The notes under the pieces are model-generated. The model had not been told where the DNA came from and did not search any database. It worked only from the letters and a program-made list of their open reading frames with translations. A DNA stretch of 15,518 bases from Rhizomucor pusillus. Its lineage: Eukaryota; Mucoromycota; Mucoromycetes; Mucorales; Lichtheimiaceae. The stretch spans positions 1 to 15,518 of the forward strand of contig FWWN02000295.1 in NCBI GenBank assembly GCA_900175165.2, given 5' to 3'. This document shows, in pieces, positions 6,239 to 15,518 of the stretch; position 1 is the stretch's first letter; each line of letters opens with the position of its first letter. A program made the translations under genes and the position numbers.

Positions 6239-9200
6239 TTATTGCTCTTTGCTTGCGCTCATTAAATGCTCTAATTTCCGTTGAATATCCTTGTTAATGT
6301 CTGCATTGGAAAGTGTGTGATCGTGCAAAAATGGTTCAATGTCGTCAGGCACAGTGCATAGTTCTTCAAACGAGTCCAAAAGTTCTTCCACTACGCGGAT
6401 CGCCTTGAATGAGTCGTCCTTGACGGGATCTTTGGTCTTGCTGGATAGAATGTTGGGTGCGAGGACACGCGCCAGGTTGGCCGTGTCCATGAGACTGTTG
6501 GCGTCGTGCGTGGCCACCCACTGGATGAACAAGAACAGAACTTCGAGCGTATCGCGATGCGTCCGCGGAAGCATGCAGCATGCAAGATGCAGCACGCGTC
6601 TCCGTGCAACAGGGTCCTTGATTTCTAGCGCGCATGTGAATAAGCCGTGGAGTTTGTACGTCAAGAGCGGGTCAGGTAGTTCTCTCAGGAATTTCTTGAT
6701 GAGAGCAGCTATCTGCACAGGATTCTCTGCAAACAAGTCAACTTCGTGCGGGTTTCTGTTGAGTGCCTCGGTCAGCTCTTTTAACCGTCTAATGTTGCCG
6801 TTCTTTCTAAAGATGCCTTCAACCGAGACATCTGAAAAATAGACGGTATTAGATGGGCAAGATTCAACTCGAAAAAAGAAGACCCACCTTTCTGTCGAAG
6901 TGCAGTGATAGCATCATCGATGAAAGAAGCTACACGGATAGGCGATGGACTGGCACCGAGGTTGGAATCGACACCCGTTCGCTCCGTCAGCAATTCTAAC
7001 GACACACCAAAGGTACCATCTTCCTTTGGTTTGTTCGGCTTTTTGGCGGCGCCGTGCTTGAACGGCGTAAACAACTTGCCCCAGATAGATGCTTTTTTCG
7101 TCTCGATCAAGTTGAGCAACTCCCGTGGAGTAAAATAGTCGCGGACGTACGGCTCAATGTGTGCAACAGCAACGTGTCTTGCAATCATGTACTGGAGCGC
7201 CGATAACTCTGAGAAATAGATGCGGACTTTGCCGGTCTGCTTGTTCGTTGACGGCCGATAGACATTCATGTTTGGCGGAACATGGCTATGCGTTTGTTGT
7301 TGCTGCTGTTGCAGTGAAGTCTGTGGCTGTGGCGGCTGCACAGTTTCTTCAGGATGGACACTCATGTAACTAGGCGTGTTCCTGCTTTCCATCCTGGTTG
7401 CTTCAGTCACTTGCTTCGTCCGTGGCATTACTTCCCTGGTCCCAAATCCGCCAAAACCGGGCATCGGGGTCGTGGGGGTATCGCAAGGGCTTGCAGGAGG
7501 ATCAGTCAAGTTGACGCTGCTTGTGCGCGGCAGTGCTGGCAAGTCCTTGTACTGGTCAGCGCGACGCAGACTATCCAGACGCTGGGGGACAGTGTTGTTT
7601 GCAGCACTATTTGTCGTCGTAGTCGTAGTCGTTGTCGTTGTCGTCGTCGTTGGAGCATCCTCCTCCTCCCCTTCGGGTATCGTTGCGGTTGACATGCGCT
7701 GAGAGGCGTTTCCAAGCACAGTAGATCGCTTTGCAGTCTTGAATGAACGCGATACTTTGCGATTTAGACTAGTTGTAGACACGCTGGTTACATCGTTGAT
7801 CTGGGTAGGGTATAGTGGCGAGTGTCCTTTATCTTCAATAGGCAGTGGGGATTGGTTGAGTGGAGATGGATGCACTTTGGTAGGTGATGAGGAAGAAGTA
7901 GAAATCTCCTTGGTGCCCGTGATTTCCTTGCTAATGTACTTTGTGGTGATGTTGATATCGACGCTAGATAACTGGCTGTCTGTGATCTGAAGATGGTTGC
8001 ATAGGCGGGACAGGGCGATGCGCAACAGATATGCAAACTGAGTGAGGCGAGTGACTAATTCGAACCTGCTCCATGTCTCGGCGGGTTCTCCGTGCACGCC
8101 CGCGCACGAGGCGCAGATCACTGATTGGGACGCGACGTTGAAGGTTGCCAAGTGCAAAGATTCGTCGAGCGGTGTTTTGCATTGACGACATTGGAAACAC
8201 GATGCATGCCAGCGGATATCATCCAATTTGACTGCCCGATCTTCAACCGTGGTTTTGCATGTGTGGCATATATCCGAGTTGGGTTTAGCCTTGACAAGTC
8301 GCTGGCTATCCCGGCTGTACCTTTCCTTGCCAGCGACTTCCATCAGTTTAGCCAAGAATCTTGACACAGCTCCTGATCTTGCAACTTTGGATTCCTAAAC
8401 GGAATAAGGTTCATTGCCTGTCCTACATAGCAGTAAATGATCATATATCGAGTTGCTTTACCAGTACCAGAGCGGCTGTCAGACCGCTTCGAATAAGAAT
8501 TTTAAGCCGGTGAGCGAGCGAGGTGACGAGCGCTAGCAGCTCTTGGTTATCGTTGACTTTATCTTGACTTCTGGCAAGCAGTGAAAAGAAGTTGATGATC
8601 TTTTTGCAGAGTGACTTTGCGTAGGGTATATATTTGAATGTGCCCAGGTTAGTTTCATGGTACAGCGTGTCGAGCTGGTCGAGGGCAGTGAACAGTGCTT
8701 CGACGTGCACCAGGAACCGCTCTGTAAGACAAATGCCATCGATAAACTCGGCCTTGGAAACGTGAAGTAGCATCTCCGAAATGCACACGGCGGAAGATTC
8801 TGCAAAAGGCAGGAGATCTGTTAGGTTGTTTTTGCCCCCGCTTGTAATTACTGCTACTCGTCGTTTTACCTTCGAAAGCTGACAATACAGTCCAAATGCG
8901 ATACACTTTTTCTTCAGTTTCTCTTTGCAAGGCGATCCAGTACTCTGACGAATTGCGTGAATCATCCTGCTGCGGGCCAGCGTCCTTGTTGACGGCCACT
9001 TTAACGTTCCAGTACTTGTGAATCATGAAGCATTCGGGATGCCAGTGCTCAATCACATCCATGCGGTTAATTTCGACGTATTGCTTAAGAATGGCCATGT
9101 CGCATCCACAGCACTGCGCAGCGAAGCGGGTCGTGTAGTGAAAATGGCAATAAAACTGGCCATTGTGTTCGTAGTATGAGTCGTTCGGGCCGAAATGTGT

Positions 9201-9617
9201 CGTGCAAAGGCTGCAGGAAAAGTGATCTGTGTGGTATTTTCGCTCGCCTGCAATGATATATGCTCCACGCAATGCTTCGTGACAGCTGTCGCATACAAGG
9301 TCGAGACGTCTAAAGTAGTCGCGCTCACATAGCGGAAGTATTTGGCCGTCATACGTCGAGAACGGAAAAAAGCGGGCAGCCACTGGTGCTTGACAGTCCT
9401 TATGTTAAGAAAAAGGTCAATATGGGCAAGACTTACAATAGTAAGAGGACCGCTGTTGTACCATGCAAGTAAAGCATTCGGGATGAAAGGTGCCATCCAG
9501 AGCGCGAACATGCTGCTTGCCGAGGGCCTGATGACATCTAGTGCAAGTAGCTAGTCGTGGCTGGTGAGCAACCGAATGCATGCCAGGAGATGACATGCTG
9601 GTGCTCGTCGTGGTCAT
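6239..9617 (-). CDS. LRG1: LIM-domain Rho GTPase-activating protein (Lrg1-like), 5 exons, 1040 aa
   Basis: Accelerates GTP hydrolysis on a Rho GTPase; yeast Lrg1 acts on Rho1 in cell-wall glucan control. Exons: 9617-9462, 9398-8870, 8799-8462, 8394-6888, 6831-6239; the sum is 3123 nt with phases 0, 1, 0, 1. LIM1 is C25/C28/H45/C48/C51/C54/C76/D79 and is split by intron 1. LIM2 is C88/C91/H108/H111/C114/C117/C136/H139. The third LIM keeps only its first zinc module (C148/C151/H172/C175, then MIHKYWNVKV). The fourth is C384/C387/H404/C407/C410/C413/C435/C438. A low-complexity linker carries 13 Thr (590-602) and a Gln run near 702. The RhoGAP domain runs from about 803 to 1000, with arginine finger R852 in GIFRKNGN, then KKFLRELPDPLL and LARVLAPNIL. 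ATG 9617 is the first ATG of this frame after a pyrimidine-rich leader; ATG 9596 is possible. Four LIM-like units then a C-terminal RhoGAP match Lrg1 rather than Rga1. Confidence 0.95.
7612..7650 (-). repeat. Poly-Thr codon tract in the LIM/RhoGAP linker
   Basis: Thirteen consecutive Thr codons (ACG, ACA and ACT mixed) encode residues 590-602 of the Lrg1-like protein. The mixed codons argue against very recent slippage. The tract lies in a disordered linker outside the LIM and GAP domains. Confidence 0.85.
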
Positions 9618-10869
9618 TGGGAAAAGGGAGGAGGAAGGAAGGGAAACAAGAACCTTTTCCAATATGCAGAAAGTTTGGTTGTACTCGGACTTTCACGTTC
9701 CTGAACATCTGGTGCTGTTCGTGTTTTCCTGGGATATATATATGCGAATGTATATATTTATCGCAATGTCTTTTTCCGGTTTAGTCTACTCTATCTTTTT
9801 AATTTCTCGCCATTGCACGGAATCCGGTATACAAAGTCTTGAGTGTCTAAGTTTCCGTTGTCGTTAGAGCAATGTGTCAAACGTGTGTGTGGGCATGGCA
9901 ATTGTCCAAGTATGCACTTTCATTGCAGCAACGTCGCACAGGAAACGGCTTCTGCGGAGAGTTGCTACTTTGGGGTAGCAGCACCGCCGCCGCCATATGA
10001 CACTTATACATGTCATTATATGCATCATTCGATTTTGCTATTAAAGTTTCAAGGGCGGGTATAAATGTAAAAACATTATGCAAGTTTCTTCTGGCTCTTG
10101 CATGCAGCAGCTCTTCTGCATCGCTTTGTCCGCCAAAACGTTCGGTCGGCTGATAAACTGCGCCCTTCCCTCCAAATTTGGTTACACCCTCGTTCTTGTC
10201 CCAAATTCTTACAAGTTACACTCTTCCGAGAAATGTACCCGGTTGGTAAAATGTTTTCATGCAATCCAACTTGACAGGAACGCCATGTGATTTTTTCTAA
10301 ACGATCGCTGATACGTCCTTGTCCTGTATACACTTTAAATTGCAAGGTTGTTACAGCACTTAATAAGTTCGATCTAGCAAGGAGTCGAAACTGCTCGCTG
10401 GCGGGATCCAGAGATACACATGTGGATTCTTCAGTCAAACATAGTCGTGTTCCTGGCACACACGCGAAGAGATTGCATTGCAAGTATGTAATGTGAAATA
10501 TGTTTGTGGTTAAAAATATCACATTAAATTAAACGATCCAAATTTGTTTCCGTTTACTCGGCTGATAAACAGTAACCAAAATCAACCGGATCACAAGTCA
10601 ATGAAGGGATTGTTGTCCAGTATTCATGGCCTCTACACCACGAGAATCGCGCTCTGTAGGCATGGTTGTTAGAGGTTGCCCAATTTGTTCCATTTCCTTT
10701 CATTGTTATTTCCATTGACTGCTCTTCAGCTGTGCTGTTATTCGCCGCATACAATGTCCTTTCAAAGTAATTCGTTCCATATAGAGAGATCAACTCACTT
10801 CTCCTCCACCTATGGCTTAGTGATTGGCAACCTGAAAAGAAGTGGAACAAACTATGTAGTATATACCCT
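9618..10869. other. 1.25-kb intergenic region, no supported gene
   Basis: This contains the upstream region of the Lrg1-like gene, with a pyrimidine-rich leader on the minus strand just before its ATG, and the 3' flank of the phosphopantetheinyl transferase. Open frames of 70-150 codons exist on both strands but match no family I know. A minus-strand frame about 10830-10557 (ending CDPVDFGYCLSAE) is the most protein-like and lies directly downstream of the transferase. A small inverted repeat, ATGACA / TGTCAT with an 8-nt loop, lies near 9997-10016. I see no tRNA or other RNA gene by eye. Confidence 0.5.
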
Positions 10870-11364
10870 TCAATCCTTGCCCTCCAAAACAACTTGTGCA
10901 ATGGCATATTCCCCATCATGCGACAACGAGACGTGCGAGCGGTAAATACCCAGCGACTGGGCATTAAGTACATGTAGCACAGGTTTTCCTGATCCCAATG
11001 TAAGCACGTTGCAGTAATTACCAGGTACCAACAGGATTACCTTTTTCTTTAGTCACCCACACCTGTTTCCACTCCAACTTGTGCGCGGGATAAAGAGCTT
11101 TGTAAATTGCTTCCTTGATACACCATCTTTTTTTATTATTATCATTAATTAAATATAAAGTACACACGCTGTGAAGCTAAAACTGCTGAGCCCTTACCGC
11201 GATCCCAAGTATCGCACCTGATCTTTTTTGTTCGGCAATGTGTCAAATTCCTGAAGCTCTCGTGGGCTCAGAATACGACGCGCAAGCGGCCGACTTCCAC
11301 GTCGTGATACAAGTTGAGCGATCCTCGGCAAATGCAAAATGTCGACTCCAATGCCAATGATCAT
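10870..11364 (-). CDS. PPT2: AcpS-type 4'-phosphopantetheinyl transferase (holo-ACP synthase), 3 exons, 123 aa
   Basis: Transfers the 4'-phosphopantetheine arm of CoA to a serine of acyl carrier protein. The yeast relative Ppt2 activates the mitochondrial carrier protein, which is the likely role here. Exons: 11364-11198 (167 nt), 11126-11041 (86 nt), 10988-10870 (119 nt); the sum is 372 nt with phases 2 and 1. The N-terminus MIIGIGVDILHLPRIA is the family signature, with metal ligand D8. The second signature is RWCIKEAIYKAL across the first junction, with E61 as the second metal ligand. The C-terminal part reads GKPVLHV and YRSHVSLSHDGEYAIAQVVLEG, the usual SHD/AxAxVxLE end. Total length is typical for bacterial and mitochondrial AcpS. 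No clear mitochondrial presequence is visible: the first Met lies directly before the first beta strand, so a longer upstream start was sought, but I found none obvious. Confidence 0.93.
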
Positions 11365-11516
11365 GAGACTGGGTGGGTGGCAATGGGCGCGACTTTTTCC
11401 TCAATCATGCAAAAAAGAGAAAAGTAACAACTTTGCGATATTTTCAAAGCCAGCAAACCTACCCTCTTTTCCTGCTGGTTTCTGCAACTAGTTCGTGTTT
11501 CGCCTGCTTGGGCCCC
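11365..11516. promoter_or_regulatory. Divergent promoter between the AcpS-type transferase and the CK1 kinase
   Basis: 152 bp separate the divergent start codons, so the two genes almost certainly share promoter sequence. On the plus strand a short upstream frame begins at ATG 11384 (MGATFSSIMQKREK, then TAA) and could act as a uORF for the kinase if transcription begins before it. No TATA box is evident. Confidence 0.5.
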
Positions 11517-12975
11517 ATGACGACAACGATCGCCGATGGCAAGTATAGACTTGGAAGGGAATTAGGATCAGGTTCCTTTGGAACCATTTACCTTGGTGAG
11601 TTTCTGACAGAGATTGGGGTCAAGGAGTGGGGCAGGATCTAATGCGCAGCATCTTAGGCACCGACACAACAACAGATCAAAAGGTCGCTGTCAAGGTTGA
11701 ACAGCGTGGCTGTGATACCCCGCAACTCGAGTTCGAGGCTAAGCTGTACGCGCTGCTTCGCGGTGGATACGCTATACCGAAAACGCATTACTACGGCGTC
11801 GAGCCCCTTGGGCGAGTTCTCGCTATGGATCTCTTGGGACGTACGTATATCAAAAGTACTCGTATTATTCGTCAATGTATAGTGTAAATGTATAACAATT
11901 TCTTTCTTTCTTTTACGTAGCATCGTTGGAGGATATGTTCAAACAGTGTAATCGTAAATTCAGCTTGAAGACGACGCTGCAACTAGCAGATCAAATGGTG
12001 CATGTTTTTGAATCAGACGTGTAGCCTAGTTCTAACTTTAGTGATTATTAGCTTTCCCGGATTGAACATATGCATTTAAAAAACTATATCCACCGAGATA
12101 TCAAACCGGAAAATTTTCTGCTGGGCAACGAGAAGTACTACTACAGCACTGTCTATCTTATTGATTATGGCCTGGCAAAAAGGTTTAAGAATCCTATCAC
12201 AAAGGTACACATACCTGCACGAGATGACAAGTCACTAACGGGCACAGCGCGTTACGCGAGCATCAATTCACATTTGGGTCACGGTAAGTGTAGGATGCTT
12301 TAGATATATAATCGAGAATATATTCAAACGGTGTGTGCTGTCTCCCTGTTACAGAGTTATCGAGAAAGGACGACTTGGAAGCGCTTGCATATGTTCTTAT
12401 TTACTTTCTCAAGGGATCCCTGCCGTGGCAAGGGATCAAGGCCGCCAGCAATTACGAGAAATATGAACTGATTCGTCAGAAAAAGCAGTCTATCAGCATA
12501 GAAGAGCTGTGTGAAGGCCTTCCGCCGGAGTTTGCAGAGTTCCTTACATACTCTCGCAACAAGTTGCGGTTCCACGATAAACCGGATTACAAATATATAC
12601 ATAAGCTCTTTCGACGAGTGTTTACAAGAGAAAACTTCAAATATGACTTCGAATACGACTGGCCAGAGCGACTACCTGTAAGTATCGCAAACAATTTCTC
12701 TGATGATCGAAATTAGCTCATATATTTCTTAAAAGCCGGAGCCGCCGAAAAAACCTGATCCTCCAAAACCACCGGAAATGAAGGGACCCAGCAAGAAAAC
12801 ACTGAAAGGACGACGACAGCGACAACGCCGCCGGCAGCGAGAGCGGCTGGAGGAAGAGAAAAAGAAGCGTGGCGAGGAAAGGAAAGAAAAGCTGAGAGAG
12901 GAAATCGCACCTTATACCAAAGACCGACCTGCAATGGCAGCAGCCGCACCAGCAGCCGCACCAGCAAACGGTTGA
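11517..12975 (+). CDS. Casein kinase 1 family Ser/Thr protein kinase, 6 exons, 377 aa
   Basis: Phosphorylates acidic or pre-phosphorylated Ser/Thr sites. Exons: 11517-11595, 11658-11840, 11921-11997, 12052-12283, 12355-12677, 12736-12975; the sum is 1134 nt with phases 1, 1, 0, 1, 0. The glycine loop is GSGSFG (17-22), the ATP lysine K39 (VAVKVE), and the catalytic loop HRDIKPEN with D129. The metal-binding motif is DYG (151-153) instead of the usual DFG. The CK1 signature appears as [13 protein letters not shown], followed by [10 protein letters not shown] and [15 protein letters not shown]. After the kinase domain come a Pro-rich stretch (299-313), a long Arg/Lys/Glu-rich segment likely to form a charged helix, and an Ala/Pro tail. 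There is no C-terminal CC lipidation motif, so it is not a plasma-membrane Yck type; a soluble Hrr25/Hhp-like or divergent fungal CK1 is more likely. It is divergent from the AcpS-type gene. Confidence 0.95.
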
Positions 12976-13484
12976 AAATTACCATGTACTTAAAATGAAT
13001 TACATTCCTCTTTTCTTTCACGCTCTCAACACATCATCGTATGCGTACCTTGTTACTCTCTTGTTGGAATCCATTGGTACGGATAAAGTTCTCTGAGAGC
13101 AAGAAAGACAGATAAGCAGGCAAGAAAGAAGAACGAGCTAGTACAAAAATCATCATGCATTTAAGCGGCGGCAGCGGCGGCAGCAGCAGCAAGCATATGT
13201 GTAATTGCAGCGGTTGTGCTTGCCAAGTTTTCAGCATATAGCCGTTTAGATTAACATCTTTTTTAAACCATTGGTTTTGAGACAAATCCATCCATTTGTC
13301 GTTATTCTGGGAAAATGTCTGACATGCAAAACCGGAGGTAGAATTGACCCGTGCTCTTCCTGGATCAGGCTTTTTGTTAACTCCGGGCTAAGTTTCAAGT
13401 ATATCATTTTTTTTCGGATAAGGCCCTTTTATATATTTTTTTTTTTTTTCTCGTTTCGAATATACGACAAAGGAATAAAAAAGC
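12976..13484. other. Intergenic region: CK1 3' flank and zinc-transporter upstream region
   Basis: About 510 bp with no supported gene. It holds a GCGGCGGCA/GCAGCAGCA tract at 13165-13190 and long T runs between about 13407 and 13450, just before the transporter ATG, typical of a fungal core promoter. I looked for a perfect zinc-response element by eye and did not find one. Confidence 0.55.
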
Positions 13485-15121
13485 ATGACGCACGGCGACG
13501 ACGGCGGCGGACATCAGCATTCAGCAGTCAATGAACATACTCCATTGATACCTCCGGCAGTCGAACAACTGGGTCGTCAGCGATCGAGACGGGGCTCGGT
13601 TGTTTCGTATACATTCTCAAACCGCAAATGCGCCAATGTTACCGGCAAAGATGCACTTGCCACGAGGTCTACAAAGCGCAAACTGTTCTTTGCTACAACG
13701 CTTGCACTCTTGTTTTTTGCTGGCGAACTAGCTGCTGGCTACTTTGCAAACTCGCTCGGTAAGCAGCGGATGTAACTGGGTTGCCGCGCAGCAGCAGCAG
13801 CAACAGCAGCGTGCTCATTGCACTTTTACTGCAGCTTTAATGTCGGATGCTTTTCACCTTTTATCGGATGTTGCTAGCTTCATTGTCGCTCTCGCAGCGA
13901 TCTACCTTGCAGAGAAACCTGCTACAAAACGTACGTAAGGAATTTTGTTGATAGCGATAAGGGTGGGAGGGGGGATTTTTTTTACTATCTTTCTTTGGTG
14001 GTATCTGATATCAGTTAACACGGTGAAATTTTTTAGGTCACACGTTTGGTTTTCACCGAGCCGAAGTGATTGCAGCGTTGGTGTCCGTGTTCACCATCTG
14101 GGTCTTGACTGCATTCCTTGTTCACGAAGCCATTGAGCGCTTGAAACGTCCGCAGGAGATTAATGCCCGCCTGGTACGTATAGCACTGAACACTAAACTA
14201 GAAAAAACAACAATGAGAACCAGGCTAATATAATTTTAGATGTGCTTGACGGCGTCTATCGGCGTGGTGATTAACATCGTGTAAGCAAAGCTCTAAGTGG
14301 GCTGGTATATGTGGGGAAATATTAATGTGTTTAATTGTTTACAATACAGACTCGCATACGTCCTCGGTGGCCACCACCACGGACATTCTCACGGACACGA
14401 CGACCATCAGCACGATGATGAAGAGCAGCACCAGCACGTCGAAGCAAACGGCGGTGACAACAACAATGTGCCACACAAGGTATGATATCTTTTTGCAATC
14501 AGTCTAGGTACGATTTTGGGTTAACAGGTGTATACTTCCACAGGAAACAAACATCAACCTCCGCGCCGCTGCGTTGCATGTCATTGGCGATTTGCTTGCA
14601 TCCATTGGTACGTGGGTTGACAAGAACTAGGCAGTGAAACAGTGAACTAAAGTTGTTGTTGTTGTTGTTTATTTGTGGCACATGCAGGCGTTCTCGTTTC
14701 ATCCATTATCCTCATTTTCAAGCCTTCTCTTACGATTGTTGATCCCATCTGCACCTTCATCTTCTCGCTTCTTGTATTGTACACGACATACCACCTCGTC
14801 CGCGACTCGCTTGCTGTCTTGATGGAAGGCACGCCCGGCGGTATTGAGCCAGAATACATCGAGGCATCTCTGCTCCAGATCCCCGGCGTAATTGCCGTCC
14901 ACGACCTGCATGTGTGGACCTTGTCGCCCGGCAAGAGCTCCTTGACAGCGCATCTCACGGTATCGTCGGACGCACGACTCAACTACGACGAGGTGCTTGC
15001 GCGCAGCCAGCGTATCATCTGCGACCGCTTTGGCGTGCATCACTCGACCGTCCAAATAGAATCTGACAAGGCTGATTTTACCAGTCATTGCCGACCTGAT
15101 TTGTGCACCCCCACGCATTGA
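13485..15121 (+). CDS. ZRC1: Zinc transporter of the cation diffusion facilitator family (Zrc1/ZnT-like), 7 exons, 391 aa
   Basis: Moves Zn2+ out of the cytosol, probably into the vacuole or vesicles in exchange for protons. Exons: 13485-13758, 13835-13930, 14037-14173, 14240-14280, 14350-14479, 14544-14607, 14688-15121; the sum is 1176 nt with phases 1, 1, 0, 2, 0, 1. Six membrane spans are predicted. The zinc site is HxxxD in span 2 (H99, D103 in FHLLSD) and HxxxD in span 5 (H238, D242 in LHVIGD), the zinc-selective pattern. A His-rich loop starts at about residue 191 (GGHHHGHSHGHDDHQH) between spans 4 and 5. The cytosolic C-terminal domain includes IPGVIAVHDLHVWTLSPGK and HHSTVQIE. The N-terminus carries its own HGDDGGGHQH and a TPLIP stretch that could be a vacuolar sorting signal. 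The fourth exon is only 41 nt. Symbol given by nearest named fungal family; orthology was not tested. Confidence 0.96.
13789..13809 (+). repeat. CAG repeat inside intron 1 of the zinc transporter
   Basis: (CAG)4 CAA (CAG)2 sits 25 nt before the true acceptor (13834). All repeat CAGs share one phase that is out of frame with exon 2, so using any of them as a 3' splice site would shift the reading frame. Confidence 0.85.
14652..14669 (+). repeat. (GTT)6 microsatellite in zinc-transporter intron 6
   Basis: Six GTT units form part of the pyrimidine-poor side of intron 6 (14608-14687) before the acceptor CATGCAG. No coding role. Confidence 0.8.
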
Positions 15122-15518
15122 TAGAATAATGATATCCACCTAGTATACATATAACAAAAAAATTCTCAAGTAAAAACATGCGCTATATATATAATATATC
15201 ATCTTTCACGACCGGTCTGTAAGGTAAACGTCGTTGTGCAAAATGTTTGATACTGGTTAAAGGAAAAGGGAGGAGAAAAAGAAAAAGGTCGGGTGTAGCA
15301 GAAGTGCAATACGGCGAATTTTGGCAGTGAAGTGTATCCATTTTCGGACGCCATGTGAACCCACTCGTTTGGTTTTCAACAAAACTTCGGATGTGGCATG
15401 AGCTTTTCTGTTGTACCTCCCTGCCTTTTTCTCCCCCCTTTTTTTTCTTCTTTTTTGCTTATCTTTATTTCTTAAACTCCCTGTCATTACGTCTTTTTCT
15501 TTCTTTTTTTTTTTTTTT
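15122..15518. other. 3' flank of the zinc transporter, no gene seen
   Basis: This contains an AT-rich run (TATATATATAATATAT near 15184-15199) and ends in a strongly pyrimidine-rich stretch (about 15415-15518, many T and C runs). The latter could be a promoter-type element of a gene beyond the window edge. No coding frame I can support. Confidence 0.45.

Noticed and set aside
9580..9867. 95-codon plus-strand open frame overlapping exon 1 of the Lrg1-like gene
   Set aside because: It is antisense to a well-supported LIM exon and its hydrophobic part comes from AT-rich leader sequence.
10076..10522. 148-codon minus-strand open frame upstream of the Lrg1-like gene
   Set aside because: No recognisable motif, Cys- and Arg-rich low-likelihood composition, and no splice or start context that supports it.
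13271..13534. 87-codon plus frame before the zinc transporter
   Set aside because: Runs through the T-rich promoter (poly-Phe) and overlaps the true start in another frame.
14499..14702. Minus-strand frame with poly-Asn near the zinc transporter
   Set aside because: Produced by the (GTT)6 intron microsatellite read on the opposite strand.

Overview
The window looks like nuclear DNA of an early-diverging filamentous fungus, most likely Mucoromycota (Mucorales-like). The gene families are fungal, introns are frequent and short (about 52-106 nt) with ordinary GTAAGT-type donors, genes are packed on both strands, and the spacers are AT-rich. The order-level placement is inference. I rebuilt the gene models by hand. 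For the five spliced families I recognise, the total coding length is divisible by three and every intron phase agrees with the conserved protein sequence on both sides.

Layout from left to right: (1) a GGA-type clathrin adaptor, + strand, 164-2480, 11 exons, including one GC-AG intron. (2) A poorly conserved stretch, 2481-4337. It holds a possible coding relic on + (about 2820-3115), a degenerate ACGGTAA-type repeat, and an unrecognised minus-strand locus (4337 down to 3401 or 3328) that seems frameshifted. (3) A single-exon, membrane-anchored metallophosphoesterase, + strand, 4550-6094. (4) A LIM/RhoGAP protein of the Lrg1 type, minus strand, 9617-6239, convergent with the phosphoesterase. 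(5) About 1.25 kb without a supported gene. (6) A small three-exon AcpS-type 4'-phosphopantetheinyl transferase (Ppt2-like), minus strand, 11364-10870. It is nearly invisible to ORF scanning because its exons are only 86-167 nt. (7) A casein kinase 1 family kinase, + strand, 11517-12975, divergent from the transferase over 152 bp. (8) A CDF/ZnT-family zinc transporter, + strand, 13485-15121, with seven exons.

These genes do not form an operon-like system. They are independent housekeeping functions: Golgi-to-endosome sorting, Rho1/cell-wall signalling, activation of mitochondrial acyl carrier protein, CK1 signalling, and vacuolar or vesicular zinc storage. The least explained part is 2.5-4.4 kb, with an orphan and possibly decaying locus. 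Other points worth a second look are the GC-AG intron, a stop-free 66-nt intron inside the GAE domain, CAG repeats inside two first introns, and the DYG (not DFG) motif in the kinase. I found no convincing novel multi-gene system.
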